Source: Bacteroidota bacterium
Lineage (GTDB): Bacteria; Bacteroidota; Bacteroidia; B-17B0; Aurantibacillaceae
Reading direction: 5' to 3'
Assembly (NCBI GenBank): GCA_016708845.1
Contig: JADJFB010000002.1
Coordinates: 124,001-188,000 of the forward strand
Length of the DNA stretch: 64,000 bases
Shown in pieces: positions 9,851 to 18,359 of this stretch; within the stretch, counting starts at the first letter, position 1, and every line of letters begins with the position of its first letter. The position numbers and the translations under genes are program-made. The notes beneath the pieces are model-generated. The model made no database searches. It was not told the origin of the DNA and saw only the letters and a list, made by a program, of their open reading frames with translations.

Positions 9851-10307
9851 CCCCCTCTGGAGGGGGCAGGGGGAGGATTTATTGTTTTTTTAATTCTTCA
9901 ATTGTTAATAGAATAACTTTACTCACACTATTTATCTCTTTCAAAACTTCTTCGTCTTTAAATCGAATGACTTTAAAACCTGCATTTTCTAATCTTTGTT
10001 GTCTTATCATATCTTTTTTAATTACATCATCTAATAAATGAGTATAACCATCAACTTCAATAATTAATTTTAACTCTTTACACATAAAATCAGCTATGTA
10101 ATTTAAAACAGGGCGCTGACGATTAAAAGTATAACCCATCTGTTTTGCTCTTAAAACATATTTCCACAAACAAGCCTCTGCTTTTGTCATTTGCTTTCTA
10201 TTTTCATTAGCAAATGGTTGTAGATTTTTATTATATAATAAATGGTTATCTTTTTCTGCAATCATCATTTTCCTCCCCCGCCCTCCGGGCACCCCCTCAA
10301 GAGGGGG
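9851..10307 (-). mobile_element. DUF559 endonuclease cassette A bounded by inverted GC-rich hairpin modules
   Basis: A 457-bp unit containing one gene. The left end (plus strand) reads CCCCCTCTGGAGGGGG, CA, GGGGGAGGA. The right end read on the minus strand is CCCCCTCTTGAGGGGG, then TGCCCGGAGGGC (a second small hairpin), then GGGGGAGGA. The two ends therefore face each other as inverted modules around the ORF. They are strikingly GC-rich in an AT-rich genome. A second unit with the same plan lies at 17863-18311. No transposase is present, and I see no target-site duplication. Mobility is inferred from the repetition, not demonstrated. Confidence 0.65.
9879..10268 (-). CDS. DUF559 (Vsr-like PD-(D/E)XK) endonuclease domain protein, cassette A
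   Basis: A 129-residue protein from the start MMIAEKD. A longer frame reaches into the GC-rich hairpin, but those extra residues are encoded by the repeat, so I reject that start. The family core is visible: FNRQRPVLNYIADF, then IIEVDGYTH, then RQQRLENAGFKVIRF. The D and E-x-D pattern fits a Vsr/PD-(D/E)XK nuclease fold. The inner repeat end GGAGGAAAATG places a good Shine-Dalgarno 4 nt before ATG. It is flanked by hairpin modules and shares its architecture with the gene at 17899. Substrate unknown. Confidence 0.85.
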   Translation of the reverse strand: MMIAEKDNHLLYNKNLQPFANENRKQMTKAEACLWKYVLRAKQMGYTFNRQRPVLNYIADFMCKELKLIIEVDGYTHLLDDVIKKDMIRQQRLENAGFKVIRFKDEEVLKEINSVSKVILLTIEELKKQ

Positions 10308-10331
10308 AAACGTTTCATTCAATCTTTTAAT

Positions 10332-11308
10332 TTATAATTTCTTAAACAAATCCATCGCTGCCTGATACGGATTTATTAAATTTTGTTCTAACTGTTTTTC
10401 AATTTTTAATATCTCTTCTTTAATAATTGGATTTGCATAAAAACGCTCAATCAAGGTGTCATTAATAGTTTGGTGTAACCATTGTTTAGTTTGATTCGCA
10501 CGTCTTGTTTCAAAAAAGTGATTAGTGATTGTATGACGTTTGTATTTATCAATCATATCATACACTTCTTTAATGCCTTTATTTTCGGTACTTGAGCAAG
10601 TTAACACTTCTGGAATCCAATTACTTTCGGTTGGTGGAAAAAATGCAATGCCCTAGCATATTCACCACGAGCCATTTTAGCTTTATCAGTATTCGTTCCA
10701 TCTGCTTTGGTAATCACCATACCATCTGCCATTTCCATAATACCGCGCTTAATTCCCTGCAATTCATCTCCTGCACCAGCTAACATCAATAATAAAAAGA
10801 AATCCGTTAATTGATGCACAGCCGTTTCGCTTTGCCCTACTCCAACGGTTTCAATAAATATATAATCGTATCCTGCTGCTTCGCAAATAATAATACTTTC
10901 TTTGGTTTTACGAGCCACACCTCCTAAACTACCAGAACTTGGCGACGGACGAATAAACGCTTTAGGATGAATAGATAACTGTTCCATACGCGTTTTATCT
11001 CCTAAAATACTTCCTTTACTTAACTGACTGCTTGGATCAATTGCTAATACAGCCAATTTATGTCCACGATTAATCACTTCTAAACCAAAGCTTTCAATAA
11101 AAGTACTCTTCCCTACTCCTGGTACACCCGTAATTCCTAATCGAAATGAATTGCCACTGTGTTTGATAATGGCATTAATGATTTGCTGAGCTTGTTCTTG
11201 ATGTTCGGGTTTGGTAGATTCAACCAAAGTAATAGCCTTACTTACATAAGTAATATTAGATGATAAGATGCCATCTATATATTCGTTTATGTTAAAGACT
11301 TGTTTCAT
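10332..11308 (-). pseudogene. meaB: methylmalonyl-CoA mutase-associated GTPase MeaB, frameshifted (probable sequence error)
   Basis: Two abutting frames together make a normal MeaB G3E GTPase. The first (11308 to about 10601) has the P-loop GVPGVGKS at residues 61-68, the AIDPSS switch, ETVGVGQSE, and the guanine-specificity motif TKADG. The second (10607-10332) continues from WIPEVLTCSS to the dimerisation C-terminus. Adding one T to the T6 run near 10640 restores a continuous ALHFF-PPTESNWIPEV reading. MeaB protects and loads adenosylcobalamin in methylmalonyl-CoA mutase, but the mutase genes are not in the window. I consider an indel artefact more likely than true loss. Confidence 0.85.
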
Positions 11309-11330
11309 TAGTTATAAGCAAAAATAAGAT

Positions 11331-11813
11331 TTAATTTTTATGGATTTTAGCTTTTATAAAATTCCATATCATAATATGTTTTTTAGATTCAAAAAAGTGA
11401 TTGATAACCTCTAAAACTAAAAAGCCTAATAGCAAAGAAACGCCATACTGAAACCATTCGGGCATATCATTTACCACCACTTTTTTTCTACCAGCTAACC
11501 CAAATAAATTTTTAATACTTCTACGCTCTGTAACATAATGAGTAAAAGAATTACTAACTAGCAAAGCAATTGCAAAACCAACTAAGTTTCCGATAGCTTT
11601 TTGAATAACCACTTTGGTTAAATAAGTTCTAGTAAATCGTTTAAAAAAAGGTGTTGGTTTTTCTTCAATTCATAACCAAGTATTTTTTATTTTTCAAAAC
11701 AATAGCATTTTCTTTATTTTCATTGAGCCAATTAGAAAACTCATTTTTTCTTCTAAAGTCTCTTCCTTTGAAATGTGTTTTGATATAAGTACTAGTATTT
11801 TTGGGTCATTCAT
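11331..11813 (-). pseudogene. small two-helix membrane protein of unknown function, frameshifted
   Basis: The C-terminal 93 residues are open in one frame: two hydrophobic helices (about VGFAIALLVSNSF and YGVSLLLGFLVLEVI) joined by a basic loop with GRKKVVVNDMPEWF. Upstream, adding one A at each of three A-runs reconnects an N-terminus that begins MNDPKNTSTYIKTHF and continues through FSNWLNENKE and KKKPTPFFKRF, giving about 160 residues. Three single-base losses in 150 bp argue for poor sequence quality here. I do not recognise the family. It lies 22 bp upstream of meaB on the same strand. Confidence 0.55.
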
Positions 11814-11970
11814 TTTTAAATTAATAAGATAGCATTAAGGTCATATTTAAAACCGTAAACAAAAATAGGCTTTAAATTGTCTTATATAGGTTTCAATTTA
11901 ACAATTGATAACTATTTTAGTTAACCTATAAATACTTATCTTCAAAATCTTGTACTTCAAATTCTACTAT

Positions 11971-14447
11971 ATGAAAAAAACAACTCTTACTTCTTGCTCT
12001 TCCTTTATTTGGATATATATCACATTACGCTCAAAACTCTGCCGACATCATTCAGGGTTTAAAAAAATTAAATACCGTTGGAAGTGTGTTATATGTAGCA
12101 GCTCATCCTGATGACGAGAACACACGGTTATTAGGGTATTTAGCAAATGAAAAGAAATTTAGAACTGGCTATTTATCATTAACACGTGGAGACGGTGGTC
12201 AAAATTTAATTGGGAAAGAACAAGGCGAACCGCTAGGATTAATTAGAACACAAGAATTATTAGCAGCTCGAAGAACGGATGGCGCTGAACAATTTTTTCA
12301 CAAGAGCTAATGACTTTGGTTATTCAAAAACTCCAGAAGAAACATTTACCTTTTGGAATAAAGACAGTATTTTGGCAGATGTAGTTTTAACGATTAGAAG
12401 ATTTAAACCAGATGTGATTATTTGTCGTTTTCCTACAACTGGCGAAGGTGGACATGGACATCACACAGCATCAGCTATGTTAGCGGTTGAAGCTTTTGAT
12501 GCAGCTGCAGATCCAAAACGTTTTCCTGAACAATTAAAATCTGTTCAAGTATGGCAAGCCAAACGCATTTTTTGGAACACCTTTAATTTTGGTACAACCA
12601 ACACCACTGCTCCTAATCAATTAAAAATTGATGTAGGAGTGTTTAATCCTTTATTAGGAAAAAGCTATGGCGAAATTGCTGCGGAGAGTCGTTCTTGTCA
12701 TAAAAGTCAAGGCTTTGGTTCTGCTAAACAACGTGGTTCCAATATCGAATATTTTAAATTACTAAAAGGCGATAGTGTTGCAACGGATTTATTTGAAGGC
12801 ATCAATACTACTTGGGCAAAATTTAAAGGACAAGATAAAATTCAAAAATTAATAGATGATTGTATTAAAAAATATAATCCTCAAGCACCTGAAAATAGCC
12901 TTACAGACTTAGTTGCTATTTACAAACAAATTCAAGCATTAGATGAATCAAATGAAAATTTACGCTACTGGAAAAAGCAAAAGCTAAAAGAGACAGAGTC
13001 TTTATTGCTAGCTTGTTCGGGTTTATGGTTAGAGGCTTCAACTTCTGATTATATTGGAATTACAGGACAAGATGTTGCTATCACCACACAAATCGTAAAT
13101 CGTAATAAAAGCGATGTAAAACTAAATAGTGTTTCTTATTTAAATAGTGATACAACAACGGCGTTGACTTTAAAAGCAAATGAATTGTATACTTTTAAAC
13201 GTAAAGAAAAGTTATCTAATTCACTATCTTTTTCAAATCCCTATTGGTTAAATCAAAAACACGATATTGGTTTGTATACCGTTACTAATCCTAATTTAAT
13301 TGGTAGACCAGAAAATGAATCCAATACTAAAGTGGGTTTTAATATTTCTATTTTGGATTTAAATTTGAAAATTGAACGCCCTTTAGTTTATAAATTTACG
13401 GATCCTGTTAAAGGAGAAATTTATCGTCCCTTTGAAATACTACCACCTGCAACGGTTAATATTCCTGAAAAGGTATTTGTATTTACAGATGCGACTCCTA
13501 AAACTATTTCAATTACCATTAAAGCAAATGCTGCTAATACAAATGGTACTTTACAATTAAAAGGCAGCACTAGTTGGAGTATCACCATTAAAAATCCTGA
13601 ATTTAAATTAGCTAACAAAGGTGATGAAGCCATTATTGAAGCAACGATTGTTGCAGATAAAAATGCAAAGGACGGACAATTACAAGCATCTGTTTTAATA
13701 AATAGCGTTTCATACAATAAGAGCATTAAACGAATTGAGTACGATCATATTCCTTATCAATTTATTTTAAGCGATGCTGAAGCAGGTTTAGTAAATATTG
13801 ATTTGAAGAAAACGGGAACTAACATTGGCTACATTCCGGGAGCTGGAGATGACGTGCCAGCTGCATTAAAACAAATTGGTTATAACGTTACTATTTTAAC
13901 TGATGAGTTATTAAGTAATGGAAATCTATCTCAATATAATGCTATTGTGTCTGGTGTTCGAGCATACAATACCAATGATAGATTGCAAGTACATTATCCT
14001 AAACTAATGGAATACGTGAAAAATGGAGGTAATTTAATTGTTCAATACAATACAAATAACCGCATTGGTCCAGTAAAGGCTAATATTGGTCCTTTCCCAT
14101 TTACTATTTCAAGAGACAGAGTTACAGACGAAAAAGCAACTGTTGTATTTAGTAACGAAAAACATTCTGCACTTAACTTCCCAAATCAAATTACTCAAAA
14201 AGATTTTGATGGCTGGATTCAAGAACGTGGAATTTACTTTGCCACTGAAATTGACAAACAATATGAAACTATTTTTAGTATGAAAGACCCTAATGAAAAA
14301 GCAAGCGATGGTAGTTTAATTATTGGTAAATATGGCAAAGGGAATTTTGTGTACACAGGTTTAGTTTTCTTTAGAGAACTCCCCGCTGGTATTCCAGGTG
14401 CTTACCGTTTATTTGTAAATTTATTGAGTTTACCTGAGAATAAGTAA
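11971..14447 (+). pseudogene. secreted PIG-L family deacetylase with ThuA-like C-terminal domain, two frameshifts
   Basis: Reconstructed protein of about 825 residues. A signal peptide (LLLLALPLFGYISHYAQ) is out of frame with its ATG at 11971 because of a 7-A run. The LmbE/PIG-L zinc motif AAHPDDEN is in the middle frame, and GGHGHHTASA in the third frame. A T6 run near 12293 that should be T5 separates the second and third frames (reading QFFTRANDFGYSK when repaired). The C-terminal third resembles ThuA/glutamine-amidotransferase-like domains. Such proteins deacetylate N-acetyl sugars. It is followed by a small membrane ORF and an SSS symporter, a recurring trio suggesting uptake of the released compound. 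Confidence 0.8.
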
Positions 14448-14452
14448 AATTT

Positions 14453-14535
14453 AAACACATAGGCACATAGTAAACATAGAAATAATTAATCAGTAAAAAT
14501 CTGCCCAATCCGTTTTATCCGTGTTCCTATTAATC
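14453..14535. repeat. composite of two dispersed intergenic repeat motifs
   Basis: The left part carries ACACATAGGCACATAG followed by AACATAG, related to the element at 38344-38493. The right part (14507-14532) carries AATCCGTTTTATCCGTG then TTCCTATTA, related to the element at 63206-63293. Both are half-copies of palindromic repeats common between genes in this phylum. They lie between the deacetylase stop and the small ORF at 14540. Confidence 0.55.
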
Positions 14536-14539
14536 AACC

Positions 14540-14665
14540 ATGAATAAACTAGAAGAAGAAAAATCACCAATCTTAAAATCATGGCGCAATGTTTACGCTT
14601 TGGTTATTGGCGTATTAGTAGCTGTTATTGTTTCTCTTTATTTTTTTACCCAACATTATAAATGA
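14540..14665 (+). CDS. 41-residue single-span membrane peptide preceding the SSS symporter
   Basis: Sequence runs from MNKLEEEKSPILKSWRN to YFFTQHYK: a charged N-terminus, one hydrophobic helix (about residues 19-36: YALVIGVLVAVIVSLYFF), and a short tail. Its TGA stop overlaps the ATG of the symporter (ATGA), so translation is probably coupled. The gene is too short for usual gene finders. Position and topology suggest an accessory subunit or assembly factor of the transporter; this is inference from coupling only. I do not recognise a named family. Confidence 0.7.
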   Translation: MNKLEEEKSPILKSWRNVYALVIGVLVAVIVSLYFFTQHYK

Positions 14666-16359
14666 GTTTTATTGATTGGATCATATTAAGTATCACACTT
14701 TTGTCCATCGTAGGTTACGGCGTTTGGAAAAGCCGTCATACAAAAAGCATTGAAGGCTATTTATTAGCAGATAGACAATTACCTTGGTATCATGTGGGCT
14801 TATCCGTTATGGCTACGCAAGCTAGTGCTATTACCTTTTTATCTGCTCCTGGACAAGGTTATACAGATGGTTTACGATTTGTACAATTTTACTTTGGTTT
14901 ACCATTAGCCATGGTTGTACTCTGTATTACCTTTATTCCTATTTTTCATAAACTCAATGTTTTTACGGCTTACGAATTTTTAGAAAAACGTTTTGATAAT
15001 AAAACAAGAACACTCACTGCATTTTTATTTTTACTGCAACGCGGACTTTCCACTGGGATTACCATTTATGCACCGGCTATTATTTTATCTACCATTTTAA
15101 ATATTGACGTTAACTATACCATTGTTTTAAATGGACTCATTGTAATCGCCTACACCGTTTATGGTGGAGCTAAGGCCGTGTCCTACACACAACTGTTTCA
15201 AATGAGTGTGATTTTTGCAGGATTGTTTTTAGCAGCTTACATGGTCGTTCATTTATTACCTGATAACGTGAGTTTTAGTGACGCTTTACACATTGCAGGT
15301 AAAATGGATAAACTAAACGCTATTGATACTAAGTTTGATGTGAATAATAAATACAATATTTGGTCGGGAATTATTGGCGGTTTCTTTTTGCAATTGTCTT
15401 ATTTTGGAACCGACCAATCTCAAGTTGGTCGCTATTTAACAGATAAATCTATTGCACAAAGCCGTTTAGGTTTGGTGATGAATGGCTTGGTAAAAATACC
15501 AATGCAGTTTTTTATTTTATTAATTGGCGTACTCGTTTTTACATTTTATCAGTTTCATCAATCGCCCATCTTTTTTAATAAAGTAGAAGTAAGTAGCATC
15601 CAAAACAGTGAATACAAAGAAGATTTTAATGCATTAGAAAAAGCCTATGTTTTAGCTCATACCGAAAAACAAGTTGAAGTCAAAAAGCTTGTAGAAGCTA
15701 TTCACAGTGAGGATGAGCAAGCTATTAATACAGCAAGAACAAACGTGCAAGCGGCTGATAAAAAAAGTAATGCGATTAGGAAAGAGGCGACCGCTTTGAT
15801 GCAAAAAAATAATCCGAAAGCGGATGTGAATGACACAAACTATATATTTTTAAATTTCATTACCACACAATTGCCAATTGGTGTGGTTGGATTATTGATT
15901 GCTATCATCTTTTTAGCATCCATGGGCTCGATGGCTAGTGGATTAAATTCATTGGCATCAACCACCATTATTGATTTTTATAAACGCTTATTTAAAAAAG
16001 AAGAAACAGACAAATCTTACTTATCGGCATCGCGTTGGACAACTGTTATCTGGGGTTTATTTTGTATTATGGTGGCTTTTTATGCCAGCCGAGTTGGTAA
16101 TTTAATTGAAGCCGTTAACATTTTAGGTTCTTTGTTTTATGGAACCATTCTAGGCATTTTCTTAGTAGCATTTTATATGAAACGTATTAGCGGAACAGCA
16201 GTTTTTTATGCAGCTTTATTTGCCGAAGCTTTTATTGTATACGCTTGGATAACAGATTTAACTGCCTTCTTGTGGTTAAACGTGATAGGATGCTTATTAG
16301 TAATGGCATTTGCTTATTGCATTCAATTGATATTAAATAAAAAGAAGGTTGTGCAATAG
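14662..16359 (+). CDS. SSS family sodium:solute symporter
   Basis: A 565-residue LeuT-fold transporter with about 13-14 membrane spans. The segment ATQASAITFLSAPGQGY and the later FFLQLSYFGTDQSQVGRYL match the sodium/substrate core of solute:sodium symporters. A charged cytoplasmic insert (about residues 310-395) is rich in Lys, Glu and Ala. The family takes up sugars, sialic acids, amino acids or carboxylates with Na+. Coupling to the PIG-L deacetylase and the 41-residue peptide suggests import of a deacetylated sugar, which is inference. The frame is intact. Confidence 0.9.
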   Translation: MSFIDWIILSITLLSIVGYGVWKSRHTKSIEGYLLADRQLPWYHVGLSVMATQASAITFLSAPGQGYTDGLRFVQFYFGLPLAMVVLCITFIPIFHKLNVFTAYEFLEKRFDNKTRTLTAFLFLLQRGLSTGITIYAPAIILSTILNIDVNYTIVLNGLIVIAYTVYGGAKAVSYTQLFQMSVIFAGLFLAAYMVVHLLPDNVSFSDALHIAGKMDKLNAIDTKFDVNNKYNIWSGIIGGFFLQLSYFGTDQSQVGRYLTDKSIAQSRLGLVMNGLVKIPMQFFILLIGVLVFTFYQFHQSPIFFNKVEVSSIQNSEYKEDFNALEKAYVLAHTEKQVEVKKLVEAIHSEDEQAINTARTNVQAADKKSNAIRKEATALMQKNNPKADVNDTNYIFLNFITTQLPIGVVGLLIAIIFLASMGSMASGLNSLASTTIIDFYKRLFKKEETDKSYLSASRWTTVIWGLFCIMVAFYASRVGNLIEAVNILGSLFYGTILGIFLVAFYMKRISGTAVFYAALFAEAFIVYAWITDLTAFLWLNVIGCLLVMAFAYCIQLILNKKKVVQ

Positions 16360-16362
16360 TTT

Positions 16363-16584
16363 GGGCGTGCCCCGCAAAAAGGCCGCGGGTCGTGCTTTAC
16401 GCTGCAATCTTTTTTCGTACCTCAAAAAGGATTTACGCTACAATCACTCACGCAAACATTAAGCACTACAATTACTTATCATATTTAAATCAGAGTCGCG
16501 TGAAGGATTGCAGTGAAAATCCTTTTGACTGTCTCTTGCAAAAGATTGAAACGGAAAGCCTGACCGCTTTTCGCGGACACGCTC
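16363..16584. repeat. 222-bp long imperfect hairpin element
   Basis: The two halves pair along most of their length. Left arm landmarks: GGGCGTGCC, GCTTTACGCTGCAATCTTTT, AAAAAGGATTTACGCTACAA, CACTCACGC. Right arm landmarks in reverse: GCGTGAAGGATTGCAGTG, AAAATCCTTTT, AAAAGATTGAAACGGAAAGC, GGACACGCTC. The loop is about 45 nt. GC content is higher than its surroundings. A 67-codon frame inside it has no protein-like features. It could be a non-autonomous mobile element or a structured RNA; it has no coding content. Confidence 0.65.
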
Positions 16585-16607
16585 AAATAATCTAGCCATC
16601 CTAAAAC

Positions 16608-16640
16608 AAAAAAGTCCTACCGTTACCGATAGGACTTTTT
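16608..16640. terminator. bidirectional rho-independent terminator
   Basis: AAAAAGTCCTA pairs with TAGGACTTTTT around a short loop (CCGTTACCGA). The A-run on one side and T-run on the other let it work in both directions, serving the SSS symporter (plus) and the DUF2911 gene (minus). Confidence 0.85.
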
Positions 16641-16659
16641 GAATTATAAAAACTCTAAA

Positions 16660-17514
16660 TTATTTTTTGCAATCTGCAATGATTTTATCTGCCATTTTAA
16701 CGTAAGCATCATCTTGATCTGCTGTTGCTAAAACTTTTGCTTGTTCAGCAGTAACTGCAGCACCTTTTAAATCTTTAGCTTTAAATTGGATTTTTGCTTT
16801 CAATAAAACTACCCAATATGCTTTAGGATTATTTGCAATTGCTTTGTCAATCCACTCAGTCGCTAATTTCAAATCTTTATCATTTTCATAATAATAAGAT
16901 GCAGCTTGGTAATAAGTACGATTATCTTTCATAACCGTAGATTCGATTGTTTTCATAATCTTAGAATCAATATCAGCTGTTACTTTAAAAGCCACACGAG
17001 TTTTTTCCCAAGATAATTCGATGTTAGCTGAAGTAGAAGTAATATCTGCTACATTAATTTCAAACGTTTCTACTTTCTCAGTTAAAGCTGTTGGTTTTAC
17101 AGTAAAACGTAATACTTCATCTTCTTTTTTATAATCAGCAACATTACCACCTAATGTTAAATCTTTATATAACATTAATTCCCAACTGTCTTTATTAGGA
17201 ACCGAATATAAAGCATAAGTACCCGCTTTTACTTCTGTACCTTCTACTTTTACATCTTCGCCAAATGTAATTTTTGTAGCACCATTTGCACCTGTACGCC
17301 ATACTTTTCCAAAAGAAACCACATCGCCATAAACAACACGACCTTTTGCGCTGGGACGAGAATATTCAATCGTAATATCAGATAAAGCAAAAGCTTGTTT
17401 TACTGTTTGTAATGGACTTGGAGCTGGCACTTTTAATTGTGCGCTTAAAGAAGTTGTTGTAAGAGCTGCAATGGCAATTGCGCCTGTAATCGTTTTTAGT
17501 TTGTTTAATAACAT
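16660..17514 (-). CDS. secreted DUF2911 protein with C-terminal helical repeat
   Basis: I place the start at MLLNKLKTITG because it gives a clean signal peptide (AIAIAALTTTSLSAQ); a longer frame adds 20 unlikely residues over the promoter. The DUF2911 core (about residues 30-165) contains ITIEYSRPSAKGRVVYGD and FGKVWRTGANGATKITF, diagnostic of this Bacteroidota family. The C-terminal 100 residues have TPR-like helices (KAYWVVLLKAKIQFKA). Periplasmic or secreted; no biochemical role is established for the domain. A -7 box TATCTTTG lies at 17579-17572 on the minus strand. It ends at the shared terminator. Confidence 0.85.
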   Translation of the reverse strand: MLLNKLKTITGAIAIAALTTTSLSAQLKVPAPSPLQTVKQAFALSDITIEYSRPSAKGRVVYGDVVSFGKVWRTGANGATKITFGEDVKVEGTEVKAGTYALYSVPNKDSWELMLYKDLTLGGNVADYKKEDEVLRFTVKPTALTEKVETFEINVADITSTSANIELSWEKTRVAFKVTADIDSKIMKTIESTVMKDNRTYYQAASYYYENDKDLKLATEWIDKAIANNPKAYWVVLLKAKIQFKAKDLKGAAVTAEQAKVLATADQDDAYVKMADKIIADCKK

Positions 17515-17571
17515 AGTTTTATTGGTTTTTAGTTTTGTATATATAATACAATTAAAATGGAATAATGTTTC

Positions 17572-17579
17572 CAAAGATA
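17572..17579 (-). promoter_or_regulatory. -7 promoter box upstream of the DUF2911 gene
   Basis: TATCTTTG on the minus strand, 57 nt before the chosen start codon, matches TAnnTTTG. I see no convincing TTG at the expected -33 distance, so the call rests on the -7 element alone. Confidence 0.45.
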
Positions 17580-17603
17580 AAACTTTTAACGAGAAATGTT
17601 TGA

Positions 17604-17822
17604 TTAAGAATTTATTAAATCTACGTACAAATCTTCCACTTTTTTGCGCGCCCAGGGTGTTTTACGTAAAAACGTTAAACTCGATTTTATACTTGGATTT
17701 GATTTAAAACAATTAATATCAACATGATAAGCTAATCCATCCCAACGGTAATGTTGCACCAAATGTTCTAAAATCATTTGCAGTGTTTTACCGTGTAGTG
17801 GATTATTTTTTTGTTCTGGCAT
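17604..17822 (-). CDS. VF530 family DNA-binding protein
   Basis: A 72-residue protein matching the short VF530 family: NPLHGKTLQMILEHLV near the start, then YHVDINCFKSNPSIKSSLTF and LRKTPWARKKVEDLY. Structures in the family show a small helical fold with weak double-stranded DNA binding; the cellular role is unknown. It is a stand-alone gene between the DUF2911 gene and the second DUF559 cassette. Length is full. Confidence 0.85.
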   Translation of the reverse strand: MPEQKNNPLHGKTLQMILEHLVQHYRWDGLAYHVDINCFKSNPSIKSSLTFLRKTPWARKKVEDLYVDLINS

Positions 17823-17862
17823 TATTTATAAAAAAGTTTTTGATTTTTAAGTTGAGTTAATT

Positions 17863-18311
17863 CCCTCTTTGAAGAGGGTGCCCGAAGGGCGGGAGATGTC
17901 ACGATTCTTTTAGTTCTTCTACTTTTGCTTGCAAACAACGAATCACATCATTCATATTTTTCTTTACATCTAAATCATTAAATCTTATAAAATGAACTCC
18001 TAGTTTTTCAAGAGTTTCTTGTCTAATTATATCATTTATTTGAATATCTGTATTCAAGTGACTATCTCCATCAACTTCAATAGCCAACATTATTTCATGG
18101 CAATAAAAATCAACAATATAATTATCAATAGGAACTTGTCTATGAAACTCAACACCTAGAGTCTTTTTTTGAATTTTCTTCCATAATAGCACCTCCGACA
18201 AAACACCTTGTTTTCTAAGCTTTTTAGCATAGTCTTTTAAGATAGGATTATATGGTAATATCTTATTTTTCAAAACATCCTCCGTCCTGCGGACACCTCC
18301 TTCAAAGGAGG
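17863..18311 (-). mobile_element. DUF559 endonuclease cassette B bounded by inverted hairpin modules
   Basis: A 449-bp unit with the same plan as the one at 9851-10307. Left end (plus): CCCTCTTTGAAGAGGG, TGCCCGAAGGGC, GGGAG. Right end (minus): CCTCCTTTGAAGGAGG, TGTCCGCAGGAC, GGAGG. Each end is a 16-nt palindrome with a 7-bp stem, then a 4-bp stem with a 3-nt loop, then a G-rich tail. The stems of the two ends differ by paired changes (GCCC/GGGC against GTCC/GGAC), so pairing is conserved rather than sequence. AATT flanks both ends. It sits between the VF530 gene and murQ. Confidence 0.65.
17899..18273 (-). CDS. DUF559 (Vsr-like PD-(D/E)XK) endonuclease domain protein, cassette B
   Basis: A 124-residue homologue of the protein at 9879. 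Shared core: FHRQVPIDNYIVDFYC, AIEVDGDSHL, DIIRQETLEKLGVHFIRF. Overall identity to cassette A looks modest, so the two are old relatives rather than a recent duplication. The open frame begins at TTG (18273), preceded by GGAGG from the inner repeat end; an ATG four bases upstream is out of frame, so the exact start is uncertain. Function beyond nuclease fold is unknown. Confidence 0.85.
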   Translation of the reverse strand: MKNKILPYNPILKDYAKKLRKQGVLSEVLLWKKIQKKTLGVEFHRQVPIDNYIVDFYCHEIMLAIEVDGDSHLNTDIQINDIIRQETLEKLGVHFIRFNDLDVKKNMNDVIRCLQAKVEELKES

Positions 18312-18359
18312 AATTGATTTAATTTAAAATTCGAGATTTAATTTTTCCTTTATACTTTA

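Noticed and set aside
9829..10041. Plus-strand ORF across the end of cassette A
   Set aside because: Antisense shadow of the DUF559 gene; its start lies in the GC-rich hairpin.
9851..10307. Cassette A hairpins as simple terminators
   Set aside because: No T-run follows the GC-rich stems, the modules face each other around one gene, and the same arrangement recurs at 17.9 kb.
16392..16595. 67-codon ORF
   Set aside because: It lies within the long-hairpin element and has repeat-derived, not protein-like, composition.
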